A stretch of DNA of 22,655 nucleotides from H17-190 sp034435615 (GCA_034435615.1 DAOTWZ010000066.1:1-22655); one strand, 5' to 3'; shown: positions 7,302 through 15,344, counted from the stretch's first letter. Translations and numbers: made by a program. The notes: generated by a model not told the origin, from the letters alone.

Positions 7302-7887
7302 CGCCCTTGGTGCTGGGGAGCTCTCCCTCCAGGCGGGGCTCGAGCCGGGTGGCCTGGCGCAGGGCCAGGGCCAGCGCCTTGAAGATGGCCTCGGCGCGGT
7401 GGTGGTCGTTATCGCCCGCCAGGAGGCGGACGTGGAGGTTGAGGCGCCCCCCCTGGGCCAGGGCGGAGAGCAGGTGTCCTATCAGCTCCGTGGGCAGGGC
7501 GCCCAGCGACTCCCGACGGAAGGCCGCCTCGACGCTGGCGTGGGGTCGCCCTCCCAGGTCCACCGCTGCCAGGGCCAGCGCCTCGTCCATGGGGGCGAGG
7601 GCATGGCCGAAGCGGACGATGCCCCGTCGCTCTCCCAGGGCGCGGTCCAGGGCCTGCCCCAGCACCAGGCCCACGTCCTCCACCAGGTGGTGGGCCTCCC
7701 GGTCCAGGTCGCCCCGCGCCTCTATAGTTATGTCGAACAGGCCGTGGCGGGCCAGTTGCTCCAGGAGGTGGTCCAGCATGCCGACGCCGGTGCTGACCTG
7801 GTAGCGGCCCTGGCCATCCAGGTCTATCTCCGCCTGCACCCGGGTCTCCTGGGTGCTCCGCTCCGCCTGGGCGCGTCGCCCGTCCAT
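7294..7887 (-). CDS. hisB: Imidazoleglycerol-phosphate dehydratase
   Basis: HisB (197 aa, monofunctional) dehydrates imidazoleglycerol phosphate to imidazole acetol phosphate in histidine synthesis. The metal-binding histidine motifs are present: GVGMLDHLLEQ (34-44), HHLVED (66-71) and DNDHHRAEAIFKA (159-171), with MDEALA at 100-105 and the standard C-terminal PSTKGVI. There is no fused phosphatase domain. The start has GGAGGAG upstream and lies 18 bases after hisC. Confidence 0.97.
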   Translation of the reverse strand: MDGRRAQAERSTQETRVQAEIDLDGQGRYQVSTGVGMLDHLLEQLARHGLFDITIEARGDLDREAHHLVEDVGLVLGQALDRALGERRGIVRFGHALAPMDEALALAAVDLGGRPHASVEAAFRRESLGALPTELIGHLLSALAQGGRLNLHVRLLAGDNDHHRAEAIFKALALALRQATRLEPRLEGELPSTKGVI

Positions 7888-7905
7888 GGGCCTGCTCCTC
7901 CGACG

Positions 7906-9048
7906 CTATCGGCCGGGGGGAGGACCCGGCCTCAACGCCTCGCCTATCTCTCGCAGGGCCGCCAGGAGACGGTCATTCTCCTCCGGGCGGCCCACGCTCA
8001 CGCGCAGATACTCCCGCAGGGTGGGATGACTGTATCGGCGCACCAGTATACCGCGATGCCGGAGCTCCTGCCAGACCCGGGCGGCCTCCAGCCCCTCCAC
8101 CCGGCAGAGGACGAAGTTGGCCTGGGAGGGGTAGGGCCGCAGCCAGCCCAGTCCCCCCAGAGAGGCCAGGAGGCGCTCCCGCTCCGCTACGAGGCTGCGC
8201 AGACGGGCGTTGAGCCGCTCCAGGTCAGCCAGGGAGGCCAGGGCAGCGGCCTGGGCGGCCACGTTGACGTTGTAGGGCATCTTCACCTTGAGGACCAGCT
8301 CCGCCAGCTCCCGGGGGAAGAGCCCGTAGCCCACCCGCAGGCCCGCCAGCCCCGCCCACTTGCTGAAGGTGCGGAGCACCACCAGGTTGGCATGCTCCCG
8401 CACCAGGTGGCGGACGCTCAGGTGGCCGCCGGGCCAGCCGCCCTCGGCGAACTCCATGTAGGCCTCGTCCACCACCACCAGGGCACCGGTGGCCAGGAGG
8501 GCCTCCACCGCCTCCCTGGGGGTCAGCTCCCCCGTGGGGTTGTTGGGCGAGGCGAGGAAGCAGAGGCGCGCTCCGTCCCGCAGCGCCGCCGCCACCGCCT
8601 CCACGTCCAGGGAGAGGTCGGGACGGCGGGGCACCTCCACCACCCGCGCCCCGCACAGGGCAGCCACGAAGGCATACATGCCGAAGGTGGGGGGCGAGAT
8701 GACCACCGCCTCCCCGGGGCCCAGGAAGATACGTCCCAGGACATCCAGCAGCTCATCGGAGCCGCTGCCGCAGACTATGTGCTCCGCGCCCAGGCCCAGG
8801 TGGCGGGCCAGGGCCTCCCGCAGCTCTCGCTGGAGGGGATCGGGATAGAGGTGATAGCGGTCGAGGCGGGCCAGCGCCTCCCCCACCAGGGGCGAGGGGC
8901 CGTAGGGGTTCTCGTTGCCGTCCAGCTTGACGATGCGCTCGGCCGGCAGGCCCAGCTCCCGGGCCAGCACCTCCGGCGGGTCTATGGGCTCGTAGGGCTC
9001 CAGCTCGCGGAAGCCGGGCCGGGCCAGGGGCGGCAGATCGGCAGCCAT
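7906..9048 (-). CDS. hisC: Histidinol-phosphate aminotransferase
   Basis: HisC (380 aa) is a fold-type I PLP enzyme that turns imidazole acetol phosphate plus glutamate into histidinol phosphate. The visible active-site parts are KLDGNENPYGPSP (41-53), SPNNPTGE (167-174) with the cofactor-contacting asparagine, VVVDEAY (191-197) with Asp194, and RTFSKWAGLAGLRVGYG (226-242) where Lys230 binds PLP. The final arginine region YLRVSVGRPEEND is also present. It starts one base after the hisD stop. Confidence 0.96.
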   Translation of the reverse strand: MAADLPPLARPGFRELEPYEPIDPPEVLARELGLPAERIVKLDGNENPYGPSPLVGEALARLDRYHLYPDPLQRELREALARHLGLGAEHIVCGSGSDELLDVLGRIFLGPGEAVVISPPTFGMYAFVAALCGARVVEVPRRPDLSLDVEAVAAALRDGARLCFLASPNNPTGELTPREAVEALLATGALVVVDEAYMEFAEGGWPGGHLSVRHLVREHANLVVLRTFSKWAGLAGLRVGYGLFPRELAELVLKVKMPYNVNVAAQAAALASLADLERLNARLRSLVAERERLLASLGGLGWLRPYPSQANFVLCRVEGLEAARVWQELRHRGILVRRYSHPTLREYLRVSVGRPEENDRLLAALREIGEALRPGPPPGR

Positions 9049-9049
9049 C

Positions 9050-10381
9050 TCACGTCCTGTCCTGGTGGAGGCGGGCCTCTATGGCCCCGGCGTGGCCGGT
9101 CAGCCCCTCCGCCCGGGCGATGACGGCGGCCGCCGGGCCGAGGGCCGCCACCTCGTCGGGGCCGAGGCGCACATAGCTTATGACCTTGAGGAAGTCCCAC
9201 ACCCCCAGACCGGAGGCGAAGCGGGCGCTCCCCCCCGTGGGGAGGACGTGGCTGGGCCCGGCCACGTAGTCCCCCAGGGACTCCGCTGAGCGCCCCCCCA
9301 GAAAGACGCAGCCGGCGTTCCGCACCTGGGCCAGGGCGGCCTCCGGCTCCCTGACGTGGAGGCAGAGGTGCTCCGGGGCCAGCTCGTTGGCCAGGGCTAG
9401 GGCCTCCGCCAGACCCTCCAGTACGGCCACCGCGCCCCGTCTCTCCAGGGACGAACGGGCCACTTCCGCCCGGGCCAGGGAGGCCAGGCCGGCCTCCACC
9501 CGCTCCCGCGCCGCCCGGGCCAGGCCGGCATCGGTGGCCAGGAGGACGACGGTAGCCAGCTCGTCGTGCTCGGCGCCGGCCAGGAGGTCGGCCGCTACCA
9601 GGGCCGGGTCGGCGGAGGAGTCGGCCACCACCACCGTCTCCGAGGGGCCGAAGAGGCCATCGATCCCCACCAGGCCGAACAGGCGTCGCTTGGCCAGGGC
9701 CACGAAGACGTTACCGGGGCCGCATATCTTGTCCACGCGGGGCACCGTCCCGGTGCCGAAGGCGAGGGCGGCCACCCCCTGCACGCCTCCCGCCCGAAAG
9801 ACGCGGTCCACCCCCGCTATGTGGGCGGCCACCAGCTTCTCCGGAGAGACGCTGCCGTCGGGCCGGGGCGGGGTGACCATCACCAGCTCCTCCACACCGG
9901 CCACGCGGGCGGGGATGGCGATCATCAGGACGGTGGACGGGTAGACGATGACGGTGCCCGGGGCGTAGACCCCCACCCGCTGCAGGGGACGCACCACCTG
10001 GCCGGCGCCGTCGGCCTGGAAGGGGCGCAGGGCATGCTCCAGTTGCCGCCGGTGATAGGCCTCGATGCGGGCGGCCGCCTGCCGCAACGCCTCCGTCAGG
10101 GAGGGCTCCACCCGGGCGTAGGCCTCCTTTACCTCCTCCGGGGAGACCTCCAGGGGAGCGCCGGGCGGGGCGCCGTCCAGGGCCTGGTTGTAGCGGACGA
10201 GGGCGGCGTCCCCCTCCCGCTGCACCTCGCCCAGGATGCGCTCCACCACCTCCTGCGCGCTCAGCTCCGCCCCGAAGAGCTCCCGTATGCGTTGGCGCAG
10301 GGCGGGAGGCAGGTCCTCCTCGGGCAGGGGGCGCCCCAGGAGGCGGCGACGGGCCTCCTCCAGCCCGTGGACTAGGAGCAC
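9050..10381 (-). CDS. hisD: Histidinol dehydrogenase
   Basis: HisD (443 aa) oxidises histidinol to histidine in two NAD-dependent steps and normally binds zinc. The signature region VDKICGPGNVFVALAKRRL (216-234) and FGPSE (244-248) are clear, as are the catalytic EH pair (PEHLCLH) and the late zinc ligands in GDYVAGPSHVLPT and LTGHAGAIE. The segment normally LLxQAEH is LLAGAEH here: the histidine ligand is kept (His272) but the glutamine ligand is Gly269. The start is GTG at 10381, preceded by GAGGGG, and overlaps the upstream gene by 10 bases. Confidence 0.95.
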   Translation of the reverse strand: MLLVHGLEEARRRLLGRPLPEEDLPPALRQRIRELFGAELSAQEVVERILGEVQREGDAALVRYNQALDGAPPGAPLEVSPEEVKEAYARVEPSLTEALRQAAARIEAYHRRQLEHALRPFQADGAGQVVRPLQRVGVYAPGTVIVYPSTVLMIAIPARVAGVEELVMVTPPRPDGSVSPEKLVAAHIAGVDRVFRAGGVQGVAALAFGTGTVPRVDKICGPGNVFVALAKRRLFGLVGIDGLFGPSETVVVADSSADPALVAADLLAGAEHDELATVVLLATDAGLARAARERVEAGLASLARAEVARSSLERRGAVAVLEGLAEALALANELAPEHLCLHVREPEAALAQVRNAGCVFLGGRSAESLGDYVAGPSHVLPTGGSARFASGLGVWDFLKVISYVRLGPDEVAALGPAAAVIARAEGLTGHAGAIEARLHQDRT

Positions 10382-11127
10382 AGGTATCCCCTCACGGCCT
10401 CCAGCCCCTTCTCCACGGAGGCCGCCATGAACTCCTGGATGCGCTCAGGCGTCAGGTAGCGAACCGTCTCCTCCACCAGCTCCGGCAGCGTCTTCAGGAA
10501 CTCGCCGAAGGCCTCCGGCGAGTCCAGCCCGGCGTCCCTCAGGTAACGGCTGGCCACGAAGCGAAACCGCTCCCAGTCGGGGGGCCGGGAGAGCACCTCT
10601 ACGATGACCTCTCGCCAGCGGCGCATCGTCTCGCCGTCTATGAAGCCGATATCGATCCCCAGGTCGCCCCTGGTGATCTCGCGCAGGACGTGTTCCATGA
10701 GCCAGCGGTCGTTCCGCTTCTCCTGGTCCAGAGCGAACTGCACCGCCTTGTCCATGATGTTGGCCCGCAGGCTCCCCCCCAGAGGGGAGCGTTCGCCGAA
10801 GAAGGGCCTGTAGACCTGGTTGATCCAGACCTCGTCCATCACCAGGTGGGTGATGTAGCCGGCGACGAAGGAGACCGTGCGCACGTCCAGCAGGGAGACA
10901 TCGGCCAGGTGAGGATGGGCCTGGAAGAGGCCGGCCACGCCGCTCTGCTCGTCGAAGTTGGAGAGGTCGAAGAAGTGGGTGCGGTGCCGCTCCCAGCGGG
11001 TGAGGACGCGTATATCGGGAGCAGTGGAGCCCAGGTAGAGAGCGCCCCGCTCCTCGTCCAGGACGCGGTGGCGGAGCCTGTCGCCTATCTCCTTGGCCAC
11101 CACGGTGTGCAGGCCCAGGGGGGGCAT
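10372..11127 (-). CDS. Zinc-dependent phospholipase C-like protein
   Basis: This 251-aa protein looks like the zinc-dependent phospholipase C (PF00882-like) fold. An early His7, the YLGSTAPDIR block (31-40, Asp38), THFFD (50-54) and GYITHLVMDEVW (90-101) with His94 and Asp98 supply the expected metal ligands. It is helical and has no signal peptide, unlike secreted phospholipases, so it is probably cytoplasmic and its true substrate is unknown. It sits within the histidine operon, 14 bases after hisG and overlapping hisD by 10, which ties its expression to histidine synthesis. Confidence 0.72.
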   Translation of the reverse strand: MPPLGLHTVVAKEIGDRLRHRVLDEERGALYLGSTAPDIRVLTRWERHRTHFFDLSNFDEQSGVAGLFQAHPHLADVSLLDVRTVSFVAGYITHLVMDEVWINQVYRPFFGERSPLGGSLRANIMDKAVQFALDQEKRNDRWLMEHVLREITRGDLGIDIGFIDGETMRRWREVIVEVLSRPPDWERFRFVASRYLRDAGLDSPEAFGEFLKTLPELVEETVRYLTPERIQEFMAASVEKGLEAVRGYLCS

Positions 11128-11141
11128 CTCCGGTCACCCGG

Positions 11142-12557
11142 TTAGATTTTAGCAGAGGCGGCCGGGGCGGCCCGCCGCAGCCGGTCCAGAAAGCGCTCCA
11201 GCAGCTCGCCGCGGCGGCCCGCGGGCCTCGGCCCCTTCCGCACGATGACGCAGGTGGTGGAGCGGAAGAGGACGTGGACGGGCTTGAGGCGGTTCTCCAC
11301 CAGGGTGCGCCCCGTCTCCGTCCCCTCGATGAGCAGCTCCGCGTCCTCGGGGACGAAGCCCTCGGACGCCCCCGCCGTGGGTATCACACGGTAGCGCCAG
11401 ATGTGGTGGGAGCGGGCGAAGTGGTCGGCGATGCTGACGAACTCGGAGGCGATGCGCACCAGGGGCCGGCCCTCCCGCCGCCACAGGGCCAGCGCCTCCT
11501 CCAGCGTCTCGGCCGGCAGGTCGGCGGCGGCGACAGCGCAGACGTTGAAGGCGCCCCGCCCCAGGTCGACGACGGCCTCCACGGGGCTGGATGGGAAGCG
11601 GTAGAGGTGCTCCAGGAGGCAGTCCCTGCCGGTGATGGCCACATCGAAGGCGCCAAGGGCCACCATCTGGGGCATGTCCTGGGGGCGCACTACCTTGGCC
11701 TCTATTCCCTCCCAAGGAGCGTCAGGGCGCCGCTGGCCCTCGGCGTAGCCGGGGAAGGAGAGCCCCGCCTCCGCCAGCGCCTCCAGGACGTGCCGCTGCT
11801 GATGGCCATCGGGCAGGGCCACCCGGAGGGCCGTCCGCTCCCCGGGTGGAGACGGGCGCTGCGCCACCCCCAGGCCCAGCGGAGGCGGCAGCTCCAGGCG
11901 GGACGATTGCTGCCAGCCCAGGCTGCCCAGGGCGGCCAGGAGCCAGCCCATCTCCTTGCTCGCCAGGCTCCCCCGGTGGGCGATGACCCAGGCCGGGCCG
12001 GAGGCCAGACAGTGCAGGGGGACCAGGCCCCTCGCCCGCACCGCCTCCTCGTCCGGAGCGGCCAGGAGGGCCAGGTCAGCGTCCTCCGGCGGGTAGGCCT
12101 CCGCCGCCCCCCAGACGGGTATGACGCGGTAGCCAGGCAGCCGGGCGGCCAGGGCGAAGGCCTCCGCCAGGTTCGGGTACTCGCTGACGATGCGCAGCCC
12201 CCAGCGGCCCGAGAGTTCGGCCAGGCTGCCCCAGGACTCGGGGGCGGCGGCCACATAGAGCCGCCCCTCTCCCACCGGCAGGCCGCCCACCTTGGTCAGG
12301 GCCTCCCGGGGGTAGTGCACCAGGAACTCCTCCACCCAGGGGAGGCCGCAGATGCCCAGGTCATAGTTGCCCAGGGCTATCTGCACCGGTATGTCCCGCT
12401 CCCGGAAGACGCGCACCTGCACCTCCTCCCGCCCAGCGACGCCGAGGCGATAGGAGCGGGAGCCCTCCTCGTAGCCGGGTATGCGGAGGCCGGCCCTGGC
12501 CAGCAGGGCGGCCAGGGGTCGGCGCAGGTCGCCGGCGGGGAGGGCCAGCTTCAGCAC
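11142..12557 (-). CDS. hisG: Tandem two-domain ATP phosphoribosyltransferase (HisG-HisG)
   Basis: HisG joins ATP and PRPP in the first step of histidine synthesis. This 471-aa protein holds two HisG cores: residues 2-213 and 243-440, with a 29-residue linker. Both start with a strand plus ALPxG (LKLALPAGD; LRVALPDGH), then AGLxxPGYxEGxR, a RDIPxxxALG/QDMPxxxALG segment, a D-x-x-I-x-G site, RIxSE, and YRVIP--GAxE--PEDA. The PRPP-binding loop TGRTL (415-419) is intact only in the second copy; aligned without gaps, the first copy has DEEAV (169-173). It lacks the separate C-terminal regulatory domain of long HisG, which fits the HisZ neighbour. The start is GTG with AGGAG upstream, two bases after the hisZ stop. 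Confidence 0.85.
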   Translation of the reverse strand: MLKLALPAGDLRRPLAALLARAGLRIPGYEEGSRSYRLGVAGREEVQVRVFRERDIPVQIALGNYDLGICGLPWVEEFLVHYPREALTKVGGLPVGEGRLYVAAAPESWGSLAELSGRWGLRIVSEYPNLAEAFALAARLPGYRVIPVWGAAEAYPPEDADLALLAAPDEEAVRARGLVPLHCLASGPAWVIAHRGSLASKEMGWLLAALGSLGWQQSSRLELPPPLGLGVAQRPSPPGERTALRVALPDGHQQRHVLEALAEAGLSFPGYAEGQRRPDAPWEGIEAKVVRPQDMPQMVALGAFDVAITGRDCLLEHLYRFPSSPVEAVVDLGRGAFNVCAVAAADLPAETLEEALALWRREGRPLVRIASEFVSIADHFARSHHIWRYRVIPTAGASEGFVPEDAELLIEGTETGRTLVENRLKPVHVLFRSTTCVIVRKGPRPAGRRGELLERFLDRLRRAAPAASAKI

Positions 12558-12559
12558 GT

Positions 12560-13792
12560 TCAGCTCCTGTGGGGCAGCCGGGACAGAGCCTCCTCCAGGG
12601 AGGGGAAGCGCTCCCCCACCGGGCTGCCAGGCGGGAGGAGGACTACCTGTCCGTCCTCCATCCGCAGGCGGGGCCCCTCTCCCTCCTGGCCTGGCTGGAG
12701 GGCCACCTGGGCTGGCCAGCCCTTCCCCCGCAGCAGGGCCGCCGCCCGGAAGGCCGCCGCCACCAGGGAGGGCTCGCGGGAGGCCGGCTCCACCAGCACC
12801 GGGCCGGGGGCCGGCTCGTCGTCATCGGCCAGGAGGCGGAGCAGCCGCCCCAGGTAGAGGGCGAAGCCGGAGGCAGGCACGGGCGGCCCGCCCACCAGGC
12901 CGATGAGGGAATCGTAGCGGCCGCCGCCCCCCACCAGGGTGTCCCGCACCTCGAAGCGGAAGACGGGCCCAGTGTAGTACTCGAAGTTGCGCACCAGGGC
13001 GCCGGAGAGGGCTGGCTCCAGCCCCAGGGCAGCCAGGGGGGCGGTCACCGCCTCCAGCTCCTGCAGAGGGCCCAGCAGCTCCGGCAGGGAGGCGCCGAAG
13101 GCAGCCCGCAGGTTGGCCAGGTAGCCCAGGCCCCGTCCCTCCAGGGTGAAGAGAAGCTCGGCGGAGGCGCCCAGGTCCGGCACGCGACGCTGCACCTCGG
13201 CCAGCGCCTCGGCGTCGCCGTCCAGGATGCCATCGTAGAGGCGTAGCTGCTCCGCCGGCGAGAGGCCAGAGCGGGACAGGACCGCCCGGACCAGCCCGGG
13301 GTGGGAGAGCCGGACGGTGACGGGGCCCAGCCCCAGCCGCTCCAGAACCTCGTGGCCCAGGAGGACCAGCTCCACGTCCCCCAGGGGTTGCGTATCGCCG
13401 ATGAGCTCGGCCCCGCACTGCCACTCCTCCCGCGGCTCGTCCCCCTCGGCGAAGCGAAAGACGTTCTGGACGTAGAAGAGTCTGGCCAGGCGCTCCTCGG
13501 AGAGGTGCTCCACGTAGAGGCGGGCGGTGGGTATGGTATTGTCGGGCCGCAGCACCACCCGCTCGCCGCTCCAGCCATCCCAGTCCAGGAAGGAATAGAC
13601 GCGCCCCAGCATCTGGGGGGAGAGGGTGCCGGCGGCGGTGAAGAGGAAGAGGTGTTCCACGGTGGGGGTGCGCACCTCCCGGTAGCCCCAGCGGAGGCAG
13701 CTCTCGCGGAAGACCGCTTCCACCCGGCGGAAACGGGCCATCTCCGCGGGCAGAAGGTCGCGCATCCCTCGGGAACGGAGAGATTCTGTCAT
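12560..13792 (-). CDS. hisZ: ATP phosphoribosyltransferase regulatory subunit HisZ (HisRS-like)
   Basis: This 410-aa class II synthetase paralogue has GMRDLLP (9-15), a motif-2-like LRPDNTIPTAR (81-91) and YYTGPVF (272-278) with GGGGRYDSL (288-296). It differs from true HisRS in ways typical of HisZ: RPDxT instead of RPExT, LVRNFEYY in place of the HisRS LVRGLDYY block, and a C-terminal region of about 80 residues that does not look like a full anticodon-binding domain. HisZ has no tRNA charging activity; it activates and gives feedback control to short-form HisG. The position directly before hisG supports HisZ. Histidyl-tRNA synthetase remains the alternative. No clear ribosome site precedes the ATG at 13792. 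Confidence 0.8.
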   Translation of the reverse strand: MTESLRSRGMRDLLPAEMARFRRVEAVFRESCLRWGYREVRTPTVEHLFLFTAAGTLSPQMLGRVYSFLDWDGWSGERVVLRPDNTIPTARLYVEHLSEERLARLFYVQNVFRFAEGDEPREEWQCGAELIGDTQPLGDVELVLLGHEVLERLGLGPVTVRLSHPGLVRAVLSRSGLSPAEQLRLYDGILDGDAEALAEVQRRVPDLGASAELLFTLEGRGLGYLANLRAAFGASLPELLGPLQELEAVTAPLAALGLEPALSGALVRNFEYYTGPVFRFEVRDTLVGGGGRYDSLIGLVGGPPVPASGFALYLGRLLRLLADDDEPAPGPVLVEPASREPSLVAAAFRAAALLRGKGWPAQVALQPGQEGEGPRLRMEDGQVVLLPPGSPVGERFPSLEEALSRLPHRS

Positions 13793-13822
13793 GCCGCAAG
13801 AGGCCAGAACAGGGCTAGAGCT

Positions 13823-13852
13823 ATTCTACACTGGCCCGGGGGCTTAAGACAA
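13823..13852 (-). promoter_or_regulatory. Promoter of the histidine operon
   Basis: On the minus strand TTGTCT (13847-13852) and TAGAAT (13823-13828) are separated by 18 bases. Transcription would start near 13816, about 24 bases before hisZ. No attenuator, T-box or His-codon leader peptide is visible in so short a leader. Confidence 0.55.
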
Positions 13853-13880
13853 AAGCGGCCCCTGGAGGGACGGGGGGCAT

Positions 13881-13919
13881 ATCAGGGAGGGGGCGGCTGG
13901 CCGCATCCGGGAGGGGGCG
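13881..13919. repeat. Direct repeat between the divergent his and nfeD promoters
   Basis: The 15-base unit ATCnGGGAGGGGGCG occurs at 13881-13895 and 13905-13919, a 24-base period. A further run of six G lies at 13872-13877. The repeats sit between the hisZ -35 box and the nfeD -10 box, where a regulator could bind, and the G runs could also form a quadruplex. No known operator is recognised. Confidence 0.4.
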
Positions 13920-13947
13920 TATCGCCGTCCTTCTGGCCGAGAGGGTT

Positions 13948-13953
13948 TATAAT
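13948..13953 (+). promoter_or_regulatory. -10 box of the nfeD-slipin operon
   Basis: A perfect TATAAT lies 17 bases before the ATG at 13971. Transcription would begin near 13960, leaving a leader of only about 11 bases. No good -35 box is present. Confidence 0.5.
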
Positions 13954-13970
13954 TGGCACAGGCGAGTAAT

Positions 13971-15344
13971 ATGGCCAGCAGGCGGCAACAGGGAATGCGC
14001 CGCGCCGCGAGGTGGCTGCGGCTGGCCCAGCTCGTTGCCCTGCTATCGCTCCTGGCCTCCGCCTGCGGCCAGGGCCCCGATGCCCCTCCCGGCTCCGTGC
14101 ACGTCCTGCGGGCCACTGGCACCGTCGGCCCCGTAATGTCCCGCTACATCGACAGGGGTCTGGACCACGCCGAGGCGACCCGGGCGACGGCGGTGGTGAT
14201 AGAGTTGGACACGCCGGGCGGCCTCTCCTCCTCCATGGACGAGATCGTCAAGCGCATCCTGGCCGCCCGGGTGCCGGTGATCGTCTACGTCTGGCCACCC
14301 GGCGGGCGGGCCGCCTCCGCCGGCACCTTCATCACCATGGCGGCCCATGTGGCGGCCATGGCGCCGGGGACCAGCATAGGGGCGGCCACGCCGGTGCAGA
14401 TCGGCGGCGGGGAGACGGACGAGACGCTGCGCGACAAGGCCACCAACGACGCCGCCGCCCGCATCAGAGACATCGCCATCGCCAGGGGACGCAACGCCGA
14501 CTGGGCGGAGGCAGCGGTGCGACAGGCCGCCTCCGCCGGCGCCGAGGAGGCCCTGCGCCTGAACGTCATCGAGTATGTGGCCCCTTCCCTGACCTCCCTG
14601 CTGCAGCAGGTGAACGGCCGCCAGGTCTCCCTGGCCGACGGCAGCACCGTGACCCTTCGCACCCTGGAGGCCCAGGTGGTGCGCAACGGCCTGAGCCCGG
14701 CGGAGCGCTTCCTGAACGTCATCGGCGACCCCAACATCGCCCTTCTGCTCATATCGCTGGGGACGCTGGCCCTCCTCTTCGAGCTGGTGAACCCCGGCGC
14801 CATCTTCCCCGGCGTCTTCGGCCTCATCGCCCTCATCTTCGGCTTCTTCTCTCTGAGCGTCATCCCCTTCAACTGGGCGGGGCTGGCGCTGGTGGTGGCG
14901 GCGCTGGCCCTCTTCGTGCTGGAGGTCTTCGTTACCAGTCACGGCATCCTGGCTGCGGGAGGCATCACCTCCCTGGTACTGGGCGCCCTGCTGCTGACCA
15001 CCGGCAACCCCGACTTCGCCGGGCCGGGGCTGGAGGTGAACCGCTGGCTCATCTCCGGCCTGGCGGCGGGGCTGGGCGTCTTCTTCACCTTCGTGGCCAT
15101 CAACGTGGTGCGGGCCCGTCGCCTGCCCGTCACCATCGGCCCCGAGAGCATCGTGGGGAAGCGGGCCATCGTCCGCTCCCCCCTCAACCCGCGCGGCTTC
15201 GTCCTGCTGAACGGCGAGTACTGGCAGGCGGAGTCCGAGGAGGGCGAGATCCAGCCGGGCGAGGTGGTGGTGGTCACGCAGAGGCAGGGCCTGCACCTGA
15301 AAGTCCGCCGGGCGAGCACCCCAGAAGGAGGTAATACGCCATGA
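13971..15344 (+). CDS. NfeD-family membrane-bound serine protease (ClpP class)
   Basis: This 457-aa protein has three parts. An N-terminal signal with a possible lipobox (LLASAC, Cys32) leads into a ClpP-like protease domain (about 43-215), where Ser116 in GRAASAG and Lys156 in DKATND match the Ser-Lys dyad of archaeal 1510-N proteases. Several membrane segments follow (about 255-380), then a C-terminal NfeD OB-fold domain (about 388-447). Such proteases cleave the C-terminal region of the partner stomatin. I chose the ATG at 13971 because an upstream TTG at 13953 lies inside the -10 box; an ATG at 13995 is also possible. The stop overlaps the slipin start (ATGA). Confidence 0.93.
   Translation: MASRRQQGMRRAARWLRLAQLVALLSLLASACGQGPDAPPGSVHVLRATGTVGPVMSRYIDRGLDHAEATRATAVVIELDTPGGLSSSMDEIVKRILAARVPVIVYVWPPGGRAASAGTFITMAAHVAAMAPGTSIGAATPVQIGGGETDETLRDKATNDAAARIRDIAIARGRNADWAEAAVRQAASAGAEEALRLNVIEYVAPSLTSLLQQVNGRQVSLADGSTVTLRTLEAQVVRNGLSPAERFLNVIGDPNIALLLISLGTLALLFELVNPGAIFPGVFGLIALIFGFFSLSVIPFNWAGLALVVAALALFVLEVFVTSHGILAAGGITSLVLGALLLTTGNPDFAGPGLEVNRWLISGLAAGLGVFFTFVAINVVRARRLPVTIGPESIVGKRAIVRSPLNPRGFVLLNGEYWQAESEEGEIQPGEVVVVTQRQGLHLKVRRASTPEGGNTP

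Noticed and set aside
7399..9123. A 574-residue open frame on the plus strand
   Set aside because: It is the complement of hisB and hisC, which have full catalytic motifs. The frame is open because of GC-rich codon use, has low-complexity composition and shows no family motif.
11274..12857. A 527-residue open frame on the plus strand
   Set aside because: It lies opposite hisG and hisZ, and its translation is low-complexity with no recognisable domain.
12560..13792. Histidyl-tRNA synthetase
   Set aside because: Motif changes (RPDxT, LVRNFEYY), the degenerate C-terminal region and adjacency to a regulatory-domain-free HisG favour HisZ, although the alternative is not excluded.
13816..13850. 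A His attenuator or T-box before hisZ
   Set aside because: The leader is only about 24 bases and has no run of His codons, specifier loop or terminator pair.
13953..13970. A TTG start for the NfeD protein at 13953
   Set aside because: It overlaps the perfect TATAAT box, so it would lie upstream of the predicted transcript start; ATG at 13971 is preferred.
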